DNA from: Arthrobacter burdickii
GTDB taxonomy: Bacteria > Actinomycetota > Actinomycetes > Actinomycetales > Micrococcaceae
Assembly: GCF_030433645.1 (NCBI RefSeq)
Contig: NZ_JAROCG010000002.1
Span: forward strand, 372,001 to 436,000
Direction of reading: 5' to 3'
DNA: 64,000 nucleotides
Both the position numbers and the translations under genes were made by a program. Positions 27,777-36,438 of the stretch are shown here, piece by piece (the stretch's first letter is position 1; the number at the start of each line of letters is the position of its first letter). Under the pieces are notes generated by a model, which was not told the origin of the DNA, ran no database searches, and was given only the letters and a program-made list of their open reading frames with translations.

Positions 27777-28874
27777 ATGAGGATGCAAAAGCGTCGGTCT
27801 CTCGCTACGTCCGTGCGTCTGACCCTCCTCACAGGAGCCGGGGCGCTGGGCTGGATGGCTCTGGGCGCCAGTGGAGCGTCGGCCGCCGAAGTCCCTTCCG
27901 ATGCCGGGCTGCTCGGCTCGGTGACAGAGGCTGTCGAGAGCAGTTCTCCGGTGTCGTCGACGCTGTCCGCCGTTGTGGACCCTCTGCAGGCGGCGACGGC
28001 CGAGGCGTTACCGGCGGCGGGTCCATCCACCAGCCTCTCCGGTGCCGCTTCGCTGGTTTCCGATCTCGCGGCACAGGTGCCTCAGCTCACCTCCCAGCCG
28101 ACCGGCACGATCCTGGTCCCGGTGACGTCCCTCGTCGACGAGGTGGTCGCCGAGGTGCCCATCGTGCAGTCGGTGTTACCTGCCGGGGCGCTCACGGAGG
28201 CTACCGCGCCGATCGTGGGTGCCGTCGACGGGACGGTCGGTGGCGTCACGGAACCGGTGCTCGAGGTGGTGGCTCCTGTCGTGGGCGTCATCGATCCGGT
28301 GGTCGACGTCGTAGTACCCGTTCCCGGGATCGACGCAGCCGTTCCGGTGGTGCCCCTCCCGTCGCCGGCGGCCGACGTCCTGCCCGATGTGCCGGGTGCC
28401 GGTGTGCCGGGTGCCGGTGCGTCGAATGATCCGGCTCCAGCAGCCGCTTCTGCTGCTGCCATTGCCGAACCGACTGCTGCCGGCGGAGCGACTGCCGGTC
28501 CCGTGGTCCCGGCGCTCTCCGACGGGGTGGTGACCGACGCGGGTAAGGGCGTTGCCACCAGGAGCGCCGGTCCCGGGTTCGCGGTGCAGGCGTCCACGAC
28601 CTTTGCCGATGCCTCGGTCGACGTCGTCGTGCCGGCTGTTCTGGCGGGCGTCGCCCGGATGGCGCACGATCTTCCCGAACTCCCCGCGGCGCCCCTTGCG
28701 TCGTGGGCCGGAGCCCTGTCCTCCATCACGGGTGCCGGGACGGCGGGCCCTTTCGCCGCCATCGGCGGCGCAGCCCTCCTGGTCCTCCTGGGGCTTGTCG
28801 GCCCGGGTCACCGGGGGGCGGCGGCTGGTCTGCCCGCGGGCCCGGCGTTGGAGCCCGGTTCATCTCCTGATTAG
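27777..28874 (+). CDS. Exported Ala/Val/Pro-rich surface protein
   Basis: A 365-residue secreted or membrane-attached protein of unknown function. Residues 1-37 are a signal peptide (cut near ASAAEV). The mature part is extremely rich in Ala, Val, Pro, Gly, Thr and Ser, with repeated short valine-proline phrases such as EPVLEVVAPVVGVIDPVVDV near residue 160. It ends with a hydrophobic helix (AIGGAALLVLLGLVG, about 325-345) but has no sortase motif. The ATG has GGGGGG about 9 bases upstream. It precedes the chaplin-like gene by 87 bases and may share its transcript and its role at the cell surface. Confidence 0.7.
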   Translation: MRMQKRRSLATSVRLTLLTGAGALGWMALGASGASAAEVPSDAGLLGSVTEAVESSSPVSSTLSAVVDPLQAATAEALPAAGPSTSLSGAASLVSDLAAQVPQLTSQPTGTILVPVTSLVDEVVAEVPIVQSVLPAGALTEATAPIVGAVDGTVGGVTEPVLEVVAPVVGVIDPVVDVVVPVPGIDAAVPVVPLPSPAADVLPDVPGAGVPGAGASNDPAPAAASAAAIAEPTAAGGATAGPVVPALSDGVVTDAGKGVATRSAGPGFAVQASTTFADASVDVVVPAVLAGVARMAHDLPELPAAPLASWAGALSSITGAGTAGPFAAIGGAALLVLLGLVGPGHRGAAAGLPAGPALEPGSSPD

Positions 28875-28961
28875 TGGTTGCCCCGCCGCGCCTTCGTGCG
28901 TGGCCGACGGCTCATGGTGCCCCGGGCACCTCCAACCCACTTTGATCTACAGGAGAACATC

Positions 28962-30941
28962 ATGCGTACATGCGTGCAGCGAGGGCTCTACGGCGTCCTC
29001 CTAGCCGGGGGCCTCGTAGTCCTCGGAGCAGGGGCGGCGACAGCTGCGGACCTGTCAACGACATCGGATGCAGAGGCTGCTTCGGGCCTCGGCGCCATCA
29101 TCACCGCGCCCCTTGCGTCCGGAACGACGAGCGGGTCGAGCATTGAGGAGGCCGTTGTCTCCCTCGACGCCTCGCTCGATCTCGTCGCCGGAACTGGTTC
29201 CGGCGACGGCCTGCTGGGCGGTTCCCCCACCCTCGGCCTGCTCGACGGCGGAGTGGCGAATGCTGATCACGTCGCACCGCAAATCGCCGTACCGGTGAAC
29301 GTGTCCGGGAACTCGGTGTCGGTGATAGGGGACTCGTCCTCCACCGGAACATCGGGTGCTACGGGCACGACCGCCGCCGATCCGAGCGGCACCGTGCCGG
29401 CATCGACCGATGGCGGGGCACTCGACGGGAACGTGGTCTCGCCCGAAGTCGTGGTTCCGGTGAACGTCTCCGGGAACTCGGTGTCGGTGGTGGGGGATTC
29501 GTCCTCGACTGGTGATTCGGGTGTGACCGGTGAAGCCACCGGTGGCAGCACGGGTGGTTCGACCGCAGGTTCCACCGACGGTTCCACAGGCGGCGTGCTG
29601 GACGGCGACATCCTCGACGGGAACGTGGTCTCACCCGAAGTCGTGGCTCCGGTGAACCTCTCCGGGAACTCGGTGTCGGTGGTGGGGGATTCGTCCTCGA
29701 CGGGTGATTCGGGTGCGACCGGTGAAGCCACCGGTGGCAGCACGGGTGGTTCGACCGCAGGCTCTTCTGATGGCGGGCTGCTGGACGGCGGCATCCTCGA
29801 CAGGAACGTGGTCTCGCCTGAGGTCGTGGCTCCGGTGAACGTCTCCGGGAACTCGGTGTCGGTGGTGGGGGATTCGTCCTCGACGGGTGATTCGGGTGCG
29901 ACCGGTGAAGCCACCGGTGGCAGCACGGGCGGTTCGACCACAGGTTCCACCGACGGTTCCACAGGCGGCGTGCTGGACGGCGACATCCTGGGCGGGAACG
30001 TGGTCTCGCCGGAGGTCGTGGTGCCGGTGAATGTCGGCTGCAACACCGTGGCCCTGATCGGTGACAGCGCGTCGGATTGCACGACGGGTGCGACCGGTGG
30101 AACGAGCGGTGGCAGCGCGGGCGGTTCGACCGACGGCGACACCAACGGTTCCGTCGAGGGCGGCGTCCTCGACGGCGGCGTGCTGGACGGTGGCATCCTG
30201 GACGGGAACGTGGTCTCGCCTGAGATCGTGGTTCCGGTGACCGTCGGCTGCAACGGAGTCGCCCTGATCGGCGGCACCAGCACCGACTGTGCCGCCGCAA
30301 ATCCTGCGGCTCCGACCGATCCTGCGGCTCCGACCGATCCTGCGACGCCGACTACGCCTGCGACGCCGACTACGCCTGCGACGCCGACTACGCCTGCGAC
30401 GCCGACTACGCCTGCGACGCCGACTACGCCTGCGACGCCGACTACGCCTGCGACGCCGACTACGCCTGCGACGCCGACTACGCCTGCGACGCCTGCGACG
30501 CCGACTACGCCGACTACGCCTGCGACGCCGACTACGCCTGGGACGCCTGCGACCCCGACCGGTCCTGAGGCGCCTGCCTCGGGCGGTAACGGCGGGGCGG
30601 ACACCGATGGATCCAACGTTGGTGGCTCGGACAATGGTGGTTTGGCGGGCACGCCCATCGGCACATCCGTCGGTATCAACCCGGCCGGCAACCCCGGCCT
30701 CAGCACCGGCGCAAGCACCGGCGTCAGCGCCGACATCAGCACCGGTAGGGTCTCGCTCGCAATCACGACGGTGAAGGCGGCCGCTCCCGCAGCGGTTCCT
30801 GCTGCCTCCGGGTCATCGACGCCGAGCACACTCGCCTCCACGGGCTTCGACCAGCAGCAGGTCCTGCTGTCCGGTGTACTCCTGGTCCTCAGCGGAGCGG
30901 TTGGCCTGCTGGTCGCCCGCCGGCCGAAGGCAGTCGCCTAG
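28962..30941 (+). CDS. Multi-chaplin surface protein with LAxTG sortase signal
   Basis: A 659-residue cell-wall protein. Signal peptide 1-29 (ends ATAADL). Six chaplin-like repeats lie near residues 103, 158, 222, 283, 346 and 416. Each has the form VVSPEVVxPVNVSGNSVSVV. Repeats 1-4 lack cysteine. Repeats 5 and 6 have the classic chaplin Cys pair (C360-C373, C430-C443). Gly/Ser/Thr linkers join the repeats. A Pro-Thr stalk (about 447-530) and LASTG (624-628), a hydrophobic helix and the basic tail RRPKAVA follow, as for a sortase E-type anchor. Chaplins form amphipathic amyloid coats in Streptomyces; the same here is inference. AGGAGA lies 5 bases before the ATG. Confidence 0.85.
   Translation: MRTCVQRGLYGVLLAGGLVVLGAGAATAADLSTTSDAEAASGLGAIITAPLASGTTSGSSIEEAVVSLDASLDLVAGTGSGDGLLGGSPTLGLLDGGVANADHVAPQIAVPVNVSGNSVSVIGDSSSTGTSGATGTTAADPSGTVPASTDGGALDGNVVSPEVVVPVNVSGNSVSVVGDSSSTGDSGVTGEATGGSTGGSTAGSTDGSTGGVLDGDILDGNVVSPEVVAPVNLSGNSVSVVGDSSSTGDSGATGEATGGSTGGSTAGSSDGGLLDGGILDRNVVSPEVVAPVNVSGNSVSVVGDSSSTGDSGATGEATGGSTGGSTTGSTDGSTGGVLDGDILGGNVVSPEVVVPVNVGCNTVALIGDSASDCTTGATGGTSGGSAGGSTDGDTNGSVEGGVLDGGVLDGGILDGNVVSPEIVVPVTVGCNGVALIGGTSTDCAAANPAAPTDPAAPTDPATPTTPATPTTPATPTTPATPTTPATPTTPATPTTPATPTTPATPTTPATPATPTTPTTPATPTTPGTPATPTGPEAPASGGNGGADTDGSNVGGSDNGGLAGTPIGTSVGINPAGNPGLSTGASTGVSADISTGRVSLAITTVKAAAPAAVPAASGSSTPSTLASTGFDQQQVLLSGVLLVLSGAVGLLVARRPKAVA
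29430..30190 (+). repeat. Near-identical 190-bp coding repeats of the chaplin gene
   Basis: Consecutive units of about 180-195 bases encode repeats 2-5 and their Gly/Ser/Thr linkers. Long stretches are identical between units, which favours copy-number change by recombination. Confidence 0.8.
30339..30482 (+). repeat. 18-bp minisatellite encoding the Pro-Thr stalk
   Basis: Eight consecutive perfect copies of CCTGCGACGCCGACTACG, followed by rearranged copies to about 30550. They encode the hexapeptide PATPTT. In-frame length variation would lengthen or shorten the stalk. Confidence 0.9.
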
Positions 30942-30965
30942 CCCTGTAGCCTCCCGGAAACGGAA

Positions 30966-31009
30966 AAGGACGGGTCTCCCGCGGCAGAAGCCGCGGGGGA
31001 CCCGTCCTT
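30966..31009. terminator. Bidirectional hairpin terminator
   Basis: Nineteen-base arms starting AAGGACGGGTCTCCCGCGG with a CAGAAG loop and one G-U-type mismatch. It separates the convergent chaplin-like and oxidoreductase genes. Confidence 0.85.
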
Positions 31010-31057
31010 CAGCACGGGACGAACCGGGGGAGGAGCTGGGAGGTGGAGGGGAACCGG

Positions 31058-32143
31058 TCAGGCGGCGGCGTCGTCGTTCGCGTAGCGCAGGCCGATCTGC
31101 CCCCGCACGCCGTCGAGCAACTGCATGGTCTTGACGGTGTCGCCGACCGGCATGGTGGGGCTCTCGGTCAGTCCCTGCTGGATGCAGCGCGTGACCTCGC
31201 GCAATTCGTAGGTGTACCCCTCGCCGACCTGCTCGAAACGCTCCACCCGGGCGTCGTCCTGGCCGATCCTGATGGTCAGTTCCTTCGGATTGTGGAGGTT
31301 GCCGCCTCCGGTCTTCAGCCAGCCCTTCGAACCGCTGACCGTCGCCTGGCCCGGGCATGAGGCGATGAGCGACGACGACAGCTGGGCGTATGCGCCGCCC
31401 TCATAGCTCAGGGTCACTGCGTTCTGCAGGTCGACGCCGTCGCTGTTGAGCGTTCCGACGGCAACGACGGAGTCCGGGAACCCGAGGGAGCCCAGGGCCC
31501 AGGTGAGCGGGTAGACGGTAAGGTCCATCAGGGCACCGCCACCGGCCTTCGGGTCCCAGAGACGGCTCGCGGGGTCTTCCGGCGCAGGGAATCCCAGGTC
31601 GCCCTGCACCCATCGGATGTCTCCTAGTTCGCCGGAGTGGATGATCTCCCACGCACGGTTGATGCTCGGCAAGAAGCGCGTCCACACTGCTTCCATGAGG
31701 AACAGGTCACGCTCACCCGCCAGCCCCGCGAGTTCTTCCGCCTCGGCGGCATTGATGGTGAACGGCTTCTCGCACAGCACGTGCTTGCCGCCGGTCAGCG
31801 CCGCCTTGGCCACGTCGTAGTGCTGGGCGTGCGGCGTCGTGATGTAGACGACGTCCACTTCGGGATCGTCCACGAGCTGCTGGTAGCCGGTCACACCGCC
31901 GTCGTTCCCGTAGCTCGTGGCGAATCCGAAGCGCTCGGCGAAGGCGGCGGCACTGTCCGCGCTGCGGGAACTGACCGCGTGGAGGACGGCGTCCTCGAGC
32001 AGGGCGATGTCCTGCGTGACCTTTGCGGCGATGCCGCCCGTGGCGATCACGCCCCACTTCAGTGGACGGCCTGTGGCCACGATCGGGCTGGGAGCTCCTG
32101 CTTCGGCGCAGGGGGGAACGGCAATGCGGTTCGGGAGGTTCAT
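31058..32143 (-). CDS. Gfo/Idh/MocA-family oxidoreductase
   Basis: A 361-residue NAD(P)-dependent sugar or dihydrodiol dehydrogenase. The N-terminal Rossmann domain (KWGVIATGGIAAKVTQDI) lacks the perfect GxGxxG but is typical of the dihydrodiol-dehydrogenase branch. The catalytic EKP motif is in HVLCEKPFTINAAEAE. The C-terminal domain has GDIRWVQGDLGF. The ATG has AAGGATGGG upstream. It lies next to, but separated by a hairpin from, the sugar ABC operon. A sugar substrate is likely and cannot be named. Confidence 0.88.
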   Translation of the reverse strand: MNLPNRIAVPPCAEAGAPSPIVATGRPLKWGVIATGGIAAKVTQDIALLEDAVLHAVSSRSADSAAAFAERFGFATSYGNDGGVTGYQQLVDDPEVDVVYITTPHAQHYDVAKAALTGGKHVLCEKPFTINAAEAEELAGLAGERDLFLMEAVWTRFLPSINRAWEIIHSGELGDIRWVQGDLGFPAPEDPASRLWDPKAGGGALMDLTVYPLTWALGSLGFPDSVVAVGTLNSDGVDLQNAVTLSYEGGAYAQLSSSLIASCPGQATVSGSKGWLKTGGGNLHNPKELTIRIGQDDARVERFEQVGEGYTYELREVTRCIQQGLTESPTMPVGDTVKTMQLLDGVRGQIGLRYANDDAAA

Positions 32144-32220
32144 GATCCCATCCTTGCCGCTGTGGAGTCCCGCGTCCATCGCGTGCACGAGCGTTACACC
32201 GAACCCTGCAGCTGAACGAC

Positions 32221-32250
32221 GAAGCGCCCCGGCCGGAGCCGGGGCGCTTC
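32221..32250 (-). terminator. Terminator of the sugar ABC operon
   Basis: Perfect 13-base arms GAAGCGCCCCGGC / GCCGGGGCGCTTC with a four-base loop, 33 bases beyond the chvE-like stop. Confidence 0.8.
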
Positions 32251-32282
32251 TGGTCCTGCTGCCGGAGGAGTCCGGCGTGGTG

Positions 32283-33380
32283 CTACTTGGTGAGAGCGGA
32301 CAGCGTGGGGTCGTTCGCGTACGCTTCCGCTGCATTCTCCTTGGTCACGATCTGCGGATCGAGGAGGTAGGCGGGAACGGTCTTCACGCCGTTGTTGTAG
32401 GAGTCGGGATCGTTGATCTCGGGCTCCTCGCCGGCCTGGAGGTTGCCGACCATCTCGATGACGTGCTCGACGAGCGCGCGCGTGTCCTTGTTGATCGTGG
32501 AGTACTGCTTGCCCGCCATGATGGACTTCACGGACTCGACCTCGGAATCCTGGCCGGTGACGACCGGGATGGCCTTACCGGCACCCTCGACCGACGTCAG
32601 GATCGCACGGGCGAGTGTGTCGTTGGGGGAGAGGACGCCGTCGAGTTCTTCGGAGCTGTAGTTGCCGGAGAGCAGGGTGTCCATGCGCTTCTGGGCGTTC
32701 TCGGCCTTCCAGCCCTGGGTGACGGCCTGGTCGAAGGTCTTCTGGCCGGAGACGACGACGAGGTTGCCGTTGTCGATCTCGGGCTGGAGGATGCTCATGG
32801 CGCCGTCGAAGAAGACCTTCGCGTTGGCGTCGTCAGGCGATCCTGCGAAGAGCTCGACGTTGTACGGGCCCTCGGGCTTGGCGGCCTTCATGCCGTCGAG
32901 GAGGGCCTGGCCCTGGAGCTCGCCGACCTGGAAGTTGTCGTACGCCACGTAGTAGTCGACGTTCTCCGTGTTGGTCAGGAGGCGGTCGTAGGCGATGATC
33001 GTGATGCCGGCGTCGGCAGCCTGCTGCAGCTGGGTGCCGAGCTGCGCGCTGTCGATGGCGCCCACGACGAGGACCTTCACGCCGTTGGTGATCATCGAGC
33101 TGATCTGGTTCTGCTGCTCGGAGACGCCGCCGTTGGCGAACTGCACGTCCGGCTCGTAGCCGGCCTCGGTCAGGTCGTCGTTGAAGAGCTTTTCGGCGAG
33201 TACCCAGTTCTCCGACGTCTTCTGCGGCAGTGCGACGCCGATGGCCGACCCTTTCTCGAAACCGGAGGTGGCAGCGCCGCTGCCCTCGGCTGCGGGGGTC
33301 GCTTCTTCGCGACCGCATCCTGTCAGCGCCAGCGCTGATATCGCAGCGATGGCTGCGAAGGACTTTGCGAACTTACGCAT
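32283..33380 (-). CDS. chvE: Sugar ABC transporter substrate-binding lipoprotein (ChvE-like)
   Basis: A 365-residue periplasmic-type binding protein fixed to the membrane by a lipid at Cys22 (lipobox LTGC). The mature protein is a type I sugar-binding fold of the ribose/galactose/xylose group. It opens with IGVALPQKTSENWVLAEKLF, and includes IIAYDRLLTNTENVDYYVAY and the DGVLSPNDTLARAI lobe-2 landmark. ChvE-type proteins bind galactose, glucose, arabinose or xylose and deliver them to MmsA/MmsB. It is the last gene of the mmsA-mmsB-chvE operon. Confidence 0.92.
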   Translation of the reverse strand: MRKFAKSFAAIAAISALALTGCGREEATPAAEGSGAATSGFEKGSAIGVALPQKTSENWVLAEKLFNDDLTEAGYEPDVQFANGGVSEQQNQISSMITNGVKVLVVGAIDSAQLGTQLQQAADAGITIIAYDRLLTNTENVDYYVAYDNFQVGELQGQALLDGMKAAKPEGPYNVELFAGSPDDANAKVFFDGAMSILQPEIDNGNLVVVSGQKTFDQAVTQGWKAENAQKRMDTLLSGNYSSEELDGVLSPNDTLARAILTSVEGAGKAIPVVTGQDSEVESVKSIMAGKQYSTINKDTRALVEHVIEMVGNLQAGEEPEINDPDSYNNGVKTVPAYLLDPQIVTKENAAEAYANDPTLSALTK

Positions 33381-33448
33381 TCTCGTTCTCTTTCTGTTGC
33401 TCTTGCTTCGGGGTGGTGTGGGGCGTTGGAGCCGGGGTGTCCCGGCTG

Positions 33449-34750
33449 TCAGACTTCGTGGGAGATGACTTCCTTCGTCCCGACAGCCTGCTCGGTGGGA
33501 GCGGGTTGCGGGGTGGGAGTGGGCGTCTTGCCGCCGCCACTGCCTCCGCCGAAGTTCCGGGTGAGCATGCCTATGATTGACGGCTTGCCCTGGCTCTTGT
33601 TGTAGACATCGAAGGCGACGGCGACGAGCAGGACGACTCCCTTGATGATCTGGGTGTCGTCGGCGCCGGCGCCGAGCAGCTGGAGGCCGTTGTTGAGGAC
33701 GGCCATGACGAGGCCGCCGATGATGGATCCGACCACGGTGCCGACGCCACCGGTGACGGCTGCGCCACCGATGAAGACGGCCGCGATGGCGTCCAGTTCC
33801 CAGCCGACGCCGTCGGAAGGGCCCGACGCCGTCGAGCGGCCGACGAAGATCATGCCGGCGAGGGCGGCGAGGATGGACATGTTCATCATGACCATGAAGT
33901 TCACGCGCTTGCTCTGCACACCGGACAGCTCGGCCGCGTGGCGGTTGCCGCCAACGGCATAGACATGGCGTCCGAGGATCGTCTTGTTCGAGATGAACGC
34001 GTAGATGATCACGAGGATGCCGAGGATCAGGCCGGGAACGGGGAACGAGGTGCCGGGGCGGCCGGTCGCGAACAGGTAGGTCGCGTAGAGGATGACGGCG
34101 GAGAGCAGGACGACCTTGGTGACCGGAACCCAGGTGGGGGGCAGGTCGGCGTTGATCCTGGCCAGCTTGCGGCGGTTGCGGAATTCGCTGTAGATCACGA
34201 ACGCCACCAGGGCCAGGCCCATCAGCAGCGTGATGTTGTTGTAGCCGGTGTTGGGGCCGACCTCGGGGAGGTAGCCGGCGCCGAGGTAGCGGAATCCTTC
34301 GGGCACCGGGACGGTAAGGGAGTTGCCGACGGACTGGTTGGCGCCGCGGAACAGGAGCATGCCGGCCAGGGTGACGATGAAGGCCGGTATGCCCACGTAC
34401 GCGACCCAGAAACCGTGCCAGGCCCCGATGAGCGCACCGAGGACGAGGCCGAGCAGTGCGCCGAGGTACCAGGGGATGCCCCAGTCCCGCATGGCGATCG
34501 CGACCACGATGCCGACGAACGCCGCGACCGAACCGACCGAGAGGTCGATGTGGCCGGCGATGATCACGAGCACCATGCCGATGGCCAGGATCAGGATGTA
34601 CGAGTTGCCGTTGAAGAGGTTCATCATGTTCACGGACGTGAGCGTCTTGCCGCCCGTGCGCCACTGGAAGAACACGACAAGCGCGACCAGGGCGAAGATC
34701 ATCCCGAACTGGCGGGTGTCTCCGCCGAAGATTTGTTTGAGGGAATTCAT
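33449..34750 (-). CDS. mmsB: Multiple-monosaccharide ABC transporter permease
   Basis: A 433-residue inner-membrane permease with about ten hydrophobic segments. The family hallmark AGHIDLSVGSVAAFVG lies near residue 64, and EAA-like loop residues lie in GGNRHAAELSGVQSKRVNF. These mark it as the carbohydrate-uptake family 2 (RbsC/XylH/MmsB) permease. It forms the channel paired with the double ATPase MmsA. The C-terminal 40 residues are a hydrophilic Gly/Pro/Thr-rich tail not usual in the family. It lies 24 bases after mmsA and 68 before chvE. Confidence 0.93.
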   Translation of the reverse strand: MNSLKQIFGGDTRQFGMIFALVALVVFFQWRTGGKTLTSVNMMNLFNGNSYILILAIGMVLVIIAGHIDLSVGSVAAFVGIVVAIAMRDWGIPWYLGALLGLVLGALIGAWHGFWVAYVGIPAFIVTLAGMLLFRGANQSVGNSLTVPVPEGFRYLGAGYLPEVGPNTGYNNITLLMGLALVAFVIYSEFRNRRKLARINADLPPTWVPVTKVVLLSAVILYATYLFATGRPGTSFPVPGLILGILVIIYAFISNKTILGRHVYAVGGNRHAAELSGVQSKRVNFMVMMNMSILAALAGMIFVGRSTASGPSDGVGWELDAIAAVFIGGAAVTGGVGTVVGSIIGGLVMAVLNNGLQLLGAGADDTQIIKGVVLLVAVAFDVYNKSQGKPSIIGMLTRNFGGGSGGGKTPTPTPQPAPTEQAVGTKEVISHEV

Positions 34751-34774
34751 GGTGTCTTTCCTAGGGAGCTACGG

Positions 34775-36313
34775 TCAGGCAGATTTCCTGCTGGCGGTCA
34801 TGAGTTTCATCAGGGATTCCTGGTTCGCGTCGTCGCGGGTGACTTCTCCCGTGATCGCGCCCTCGAAGATCGTGTAGATCCGATCCGAGAGGCCGAGCAG
34901 TTCGGGCAGTTCCGAGGAGATGACGATGACGCCCTTCCCCTGGTCTGCGAGCTTCTGGATGATGCCGTAGATCTCGTACTTCGCACCGACGTCGATGCCG
35001 CGCGTGGGCTCGTCGAGGATCAGGAGTTCGGGATCGGTGAACATCCACTTGGACAGGACCACCTTCTGCTGGTTGCCGCCGGAGAGCTTCGCTACGCCCT
35101 CGTTGACGCTCGGCGTCTTGGTGCGCAGCGACTTCCGGTACTCCTCCGCGACGCGGAACTCCTCGTCCTTGTCGACGACGAGTCCGCGGGTGATCTTCTT
35201 CAGGTCGGCGGACACCGTGGTGGACTTGATGTCGTCGAGCAGGTTCAGCCCGAGCGACTTGCGGTCCTCGGTCACGTACGCGAGGCCGGCGCTGATCGCC
35301 TGCGGCACCGAGCGGAGCGTGACCTCCTTGCCGTTGATGAAGATCTGCCCGGACTTGAAGTTGCCGTAGGACCGGCCGAACACGGAGCGCGCAAGTTCCG
35401 TCCGCCCCGCCCCCATGAGGCCGGCGAAACCGACGATCTCACCCCGGCGCACGTGGAAGCTCGAGTTCTTGCAGACGAGGCGGTCGGAGACCGTGGGGTG
35501 GCCGACCGTCCAGTTGCGGACCTCGAAGAACGTCTCGCCGATCTTCGGCGTGTGCTCGGGGAAACGCGATTCGAGCGACCGGCCCACCATGCCGCGGATG
35601 ATGCGGTCCTCGTCGACGCCGTCGTTCTTGACGTGCAGCGTCTCGATCGATTTGCCGTCGCGGATGATGGTGATCGAGTCGGCGATCTGCTCGATCTCGT
35701 TGAGCTTGTGCGAGATCATGATGCACGAGATTCCCTTGGAGCGCAGGCCCGACATCAGGTCCAGCAGGTGCTGGGAGTCGGATTCGTTGAGCGCCGCCGT
35801 GGGCTCGTCGAGGATCAGCAGCTTCACGGACTTGTTGAGCGCCTTCGCGATCTCGACGAGCTGCTGCTTGCCGACGCCGATGTCCTTGACCTTGGTGATC
35901 GGGTCCTCGCTGAGGCCCACGCGGGCCATGAGCTCCAGCGTGGTGCGGTTGACGTAGTCCCAGTCGATGACGCCGAAGCGGGTGGGCTCGTTGCCGAGGA
36001 AGATGTTCTCGGCGATCGAGAGTTCCGGGATGAGCGCGAGTTCCTGGTGGATGATGACGATGCCCGCCGCCTCGCTGGACCGGATGTCCTTGAACTGGAC
36101 CTCCTTGCCCTGGAAGAAGATCTGGCCGGTGTAGTCACCGTGGGGGTAGAGCCCCGAGAGGACCTTCATGAGCGTGGACTTGCCGGCGCCGTTCTCCCCG
36201 CAGATGGCGTGGATCTCGCCCGCCTGGACTTCGAGGGATACGTCGGAGAGGGCTTTGACTCCCGGGAATTCCTTGGTGATGGAACGCATCTCGAGGATGG
36301 TGTGGTTATTCAT
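34775..36313 (-). CDS. mmsA: Multiple-monosaccharide ABC transporter ATPase, double domain
   Basis: A 512-residue ATP-binding subunit with two fused nucleotide-binding domains, as in RbsA/XylG/MmsA. In the first half, Walker A is [11 protein letters not shown] near residue 38 and Walker B is ILDEPTAAL. The second half has a degenerate Walker A ([11 protein letters not shown]), the signature [10 protein letters not shown] and [12 protein letters not shown]. It powers uptake of pentoses or hexoses through MmsB. Its ATG has GGGAGG upstream. The operon is probably controlled by the ROK regulator just upstream. Confidence 0.94.
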   Translation of the reverse strand: MNNHTILEMRSITKEFPGVKALSDVSLEVQAGEIHAICGENGAGKSTLMKVLSGLYPHGDYTGQIFFQGKEVQFKDIRSSEAAGIVIIHQELALIPELSIAENIFLGNEPTRFGVIDWDYVNRTTLELMARVGLSEDPITKVKDIGVGKQQLVEIAKALNKSVKLLILDEPTAALNESDSQHLLDLMSGLRSKGISCIMISHKLNEIEQIADSITIIRDGKSIETLHVKNDGVDEDRIIRGMVGRSLESRFPEHTPKIGETFFEVRNWTVGHPTVSDRLVCKNSSFHVRRGEIVGFAGLMGAGRTELARSVFGRSYGNFKSGQIFINGKEVTLRSVPQAISAGLAYVTEDRKSLGLNLLDDIKSTTVSADLKKITRGLVVDKDEEFRVAEEYRKSLRTKTPSVNEGVAKLSGGNQQKVVLSKWMFTDPELLILDEPTRGIDVGAKYEIYGIIQKLADQGKGVIVISSELPELLGLSDRIYTIFEGAITGEVTRDDANQESLMKLMTASRKSA

Positions 36314-36388
36314 GGAGCCTCCCGCGGTGACGGCGTTGTCTTGGTGCAGGCCCAACCACGGCCCGAAAGAATTGAACACGCTATATCG

Positions 36389-36400
36389 CCTTGTCGTCAA
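36389..36400 (-). promoter_or_regulatory. Probable ROK operator at the mmsA promoter
   Basis: TTGACGACAAGG on the minus strand, about 76 bases before the mmsA ATG. The same 12 bases, with one change, lie upstream of the ROK gene. A TTCAAC / TATAGC promoter pair with 17-base spacing surrounds it. Confidence 0.5.
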
Positions 36401-36438
36401 CTGTTGAACGCAAAGCGCATGAAATAGAGACGCGAACG

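Noticed and set aside
30339..30550. CRISPR-like regular repeats
   Set aside because: The 18-base units are contiguous without spacers and encode a Pro-Thr stalk in frame.
28962..30941. Collagen- or mucin-like low-complexity protein with no fold
   Set aside because: The repeats carry a consistent chaplin-like pattern with a Cys pair in two of them, and the ends are a true signal peptide and a sortase anchor.
33938..36427. 829-codon plus-strand frame opposite mmsA and mmsB
   Set aside because: Antisense shadow. The opposite strand has full Walker motifs and permease signatures.
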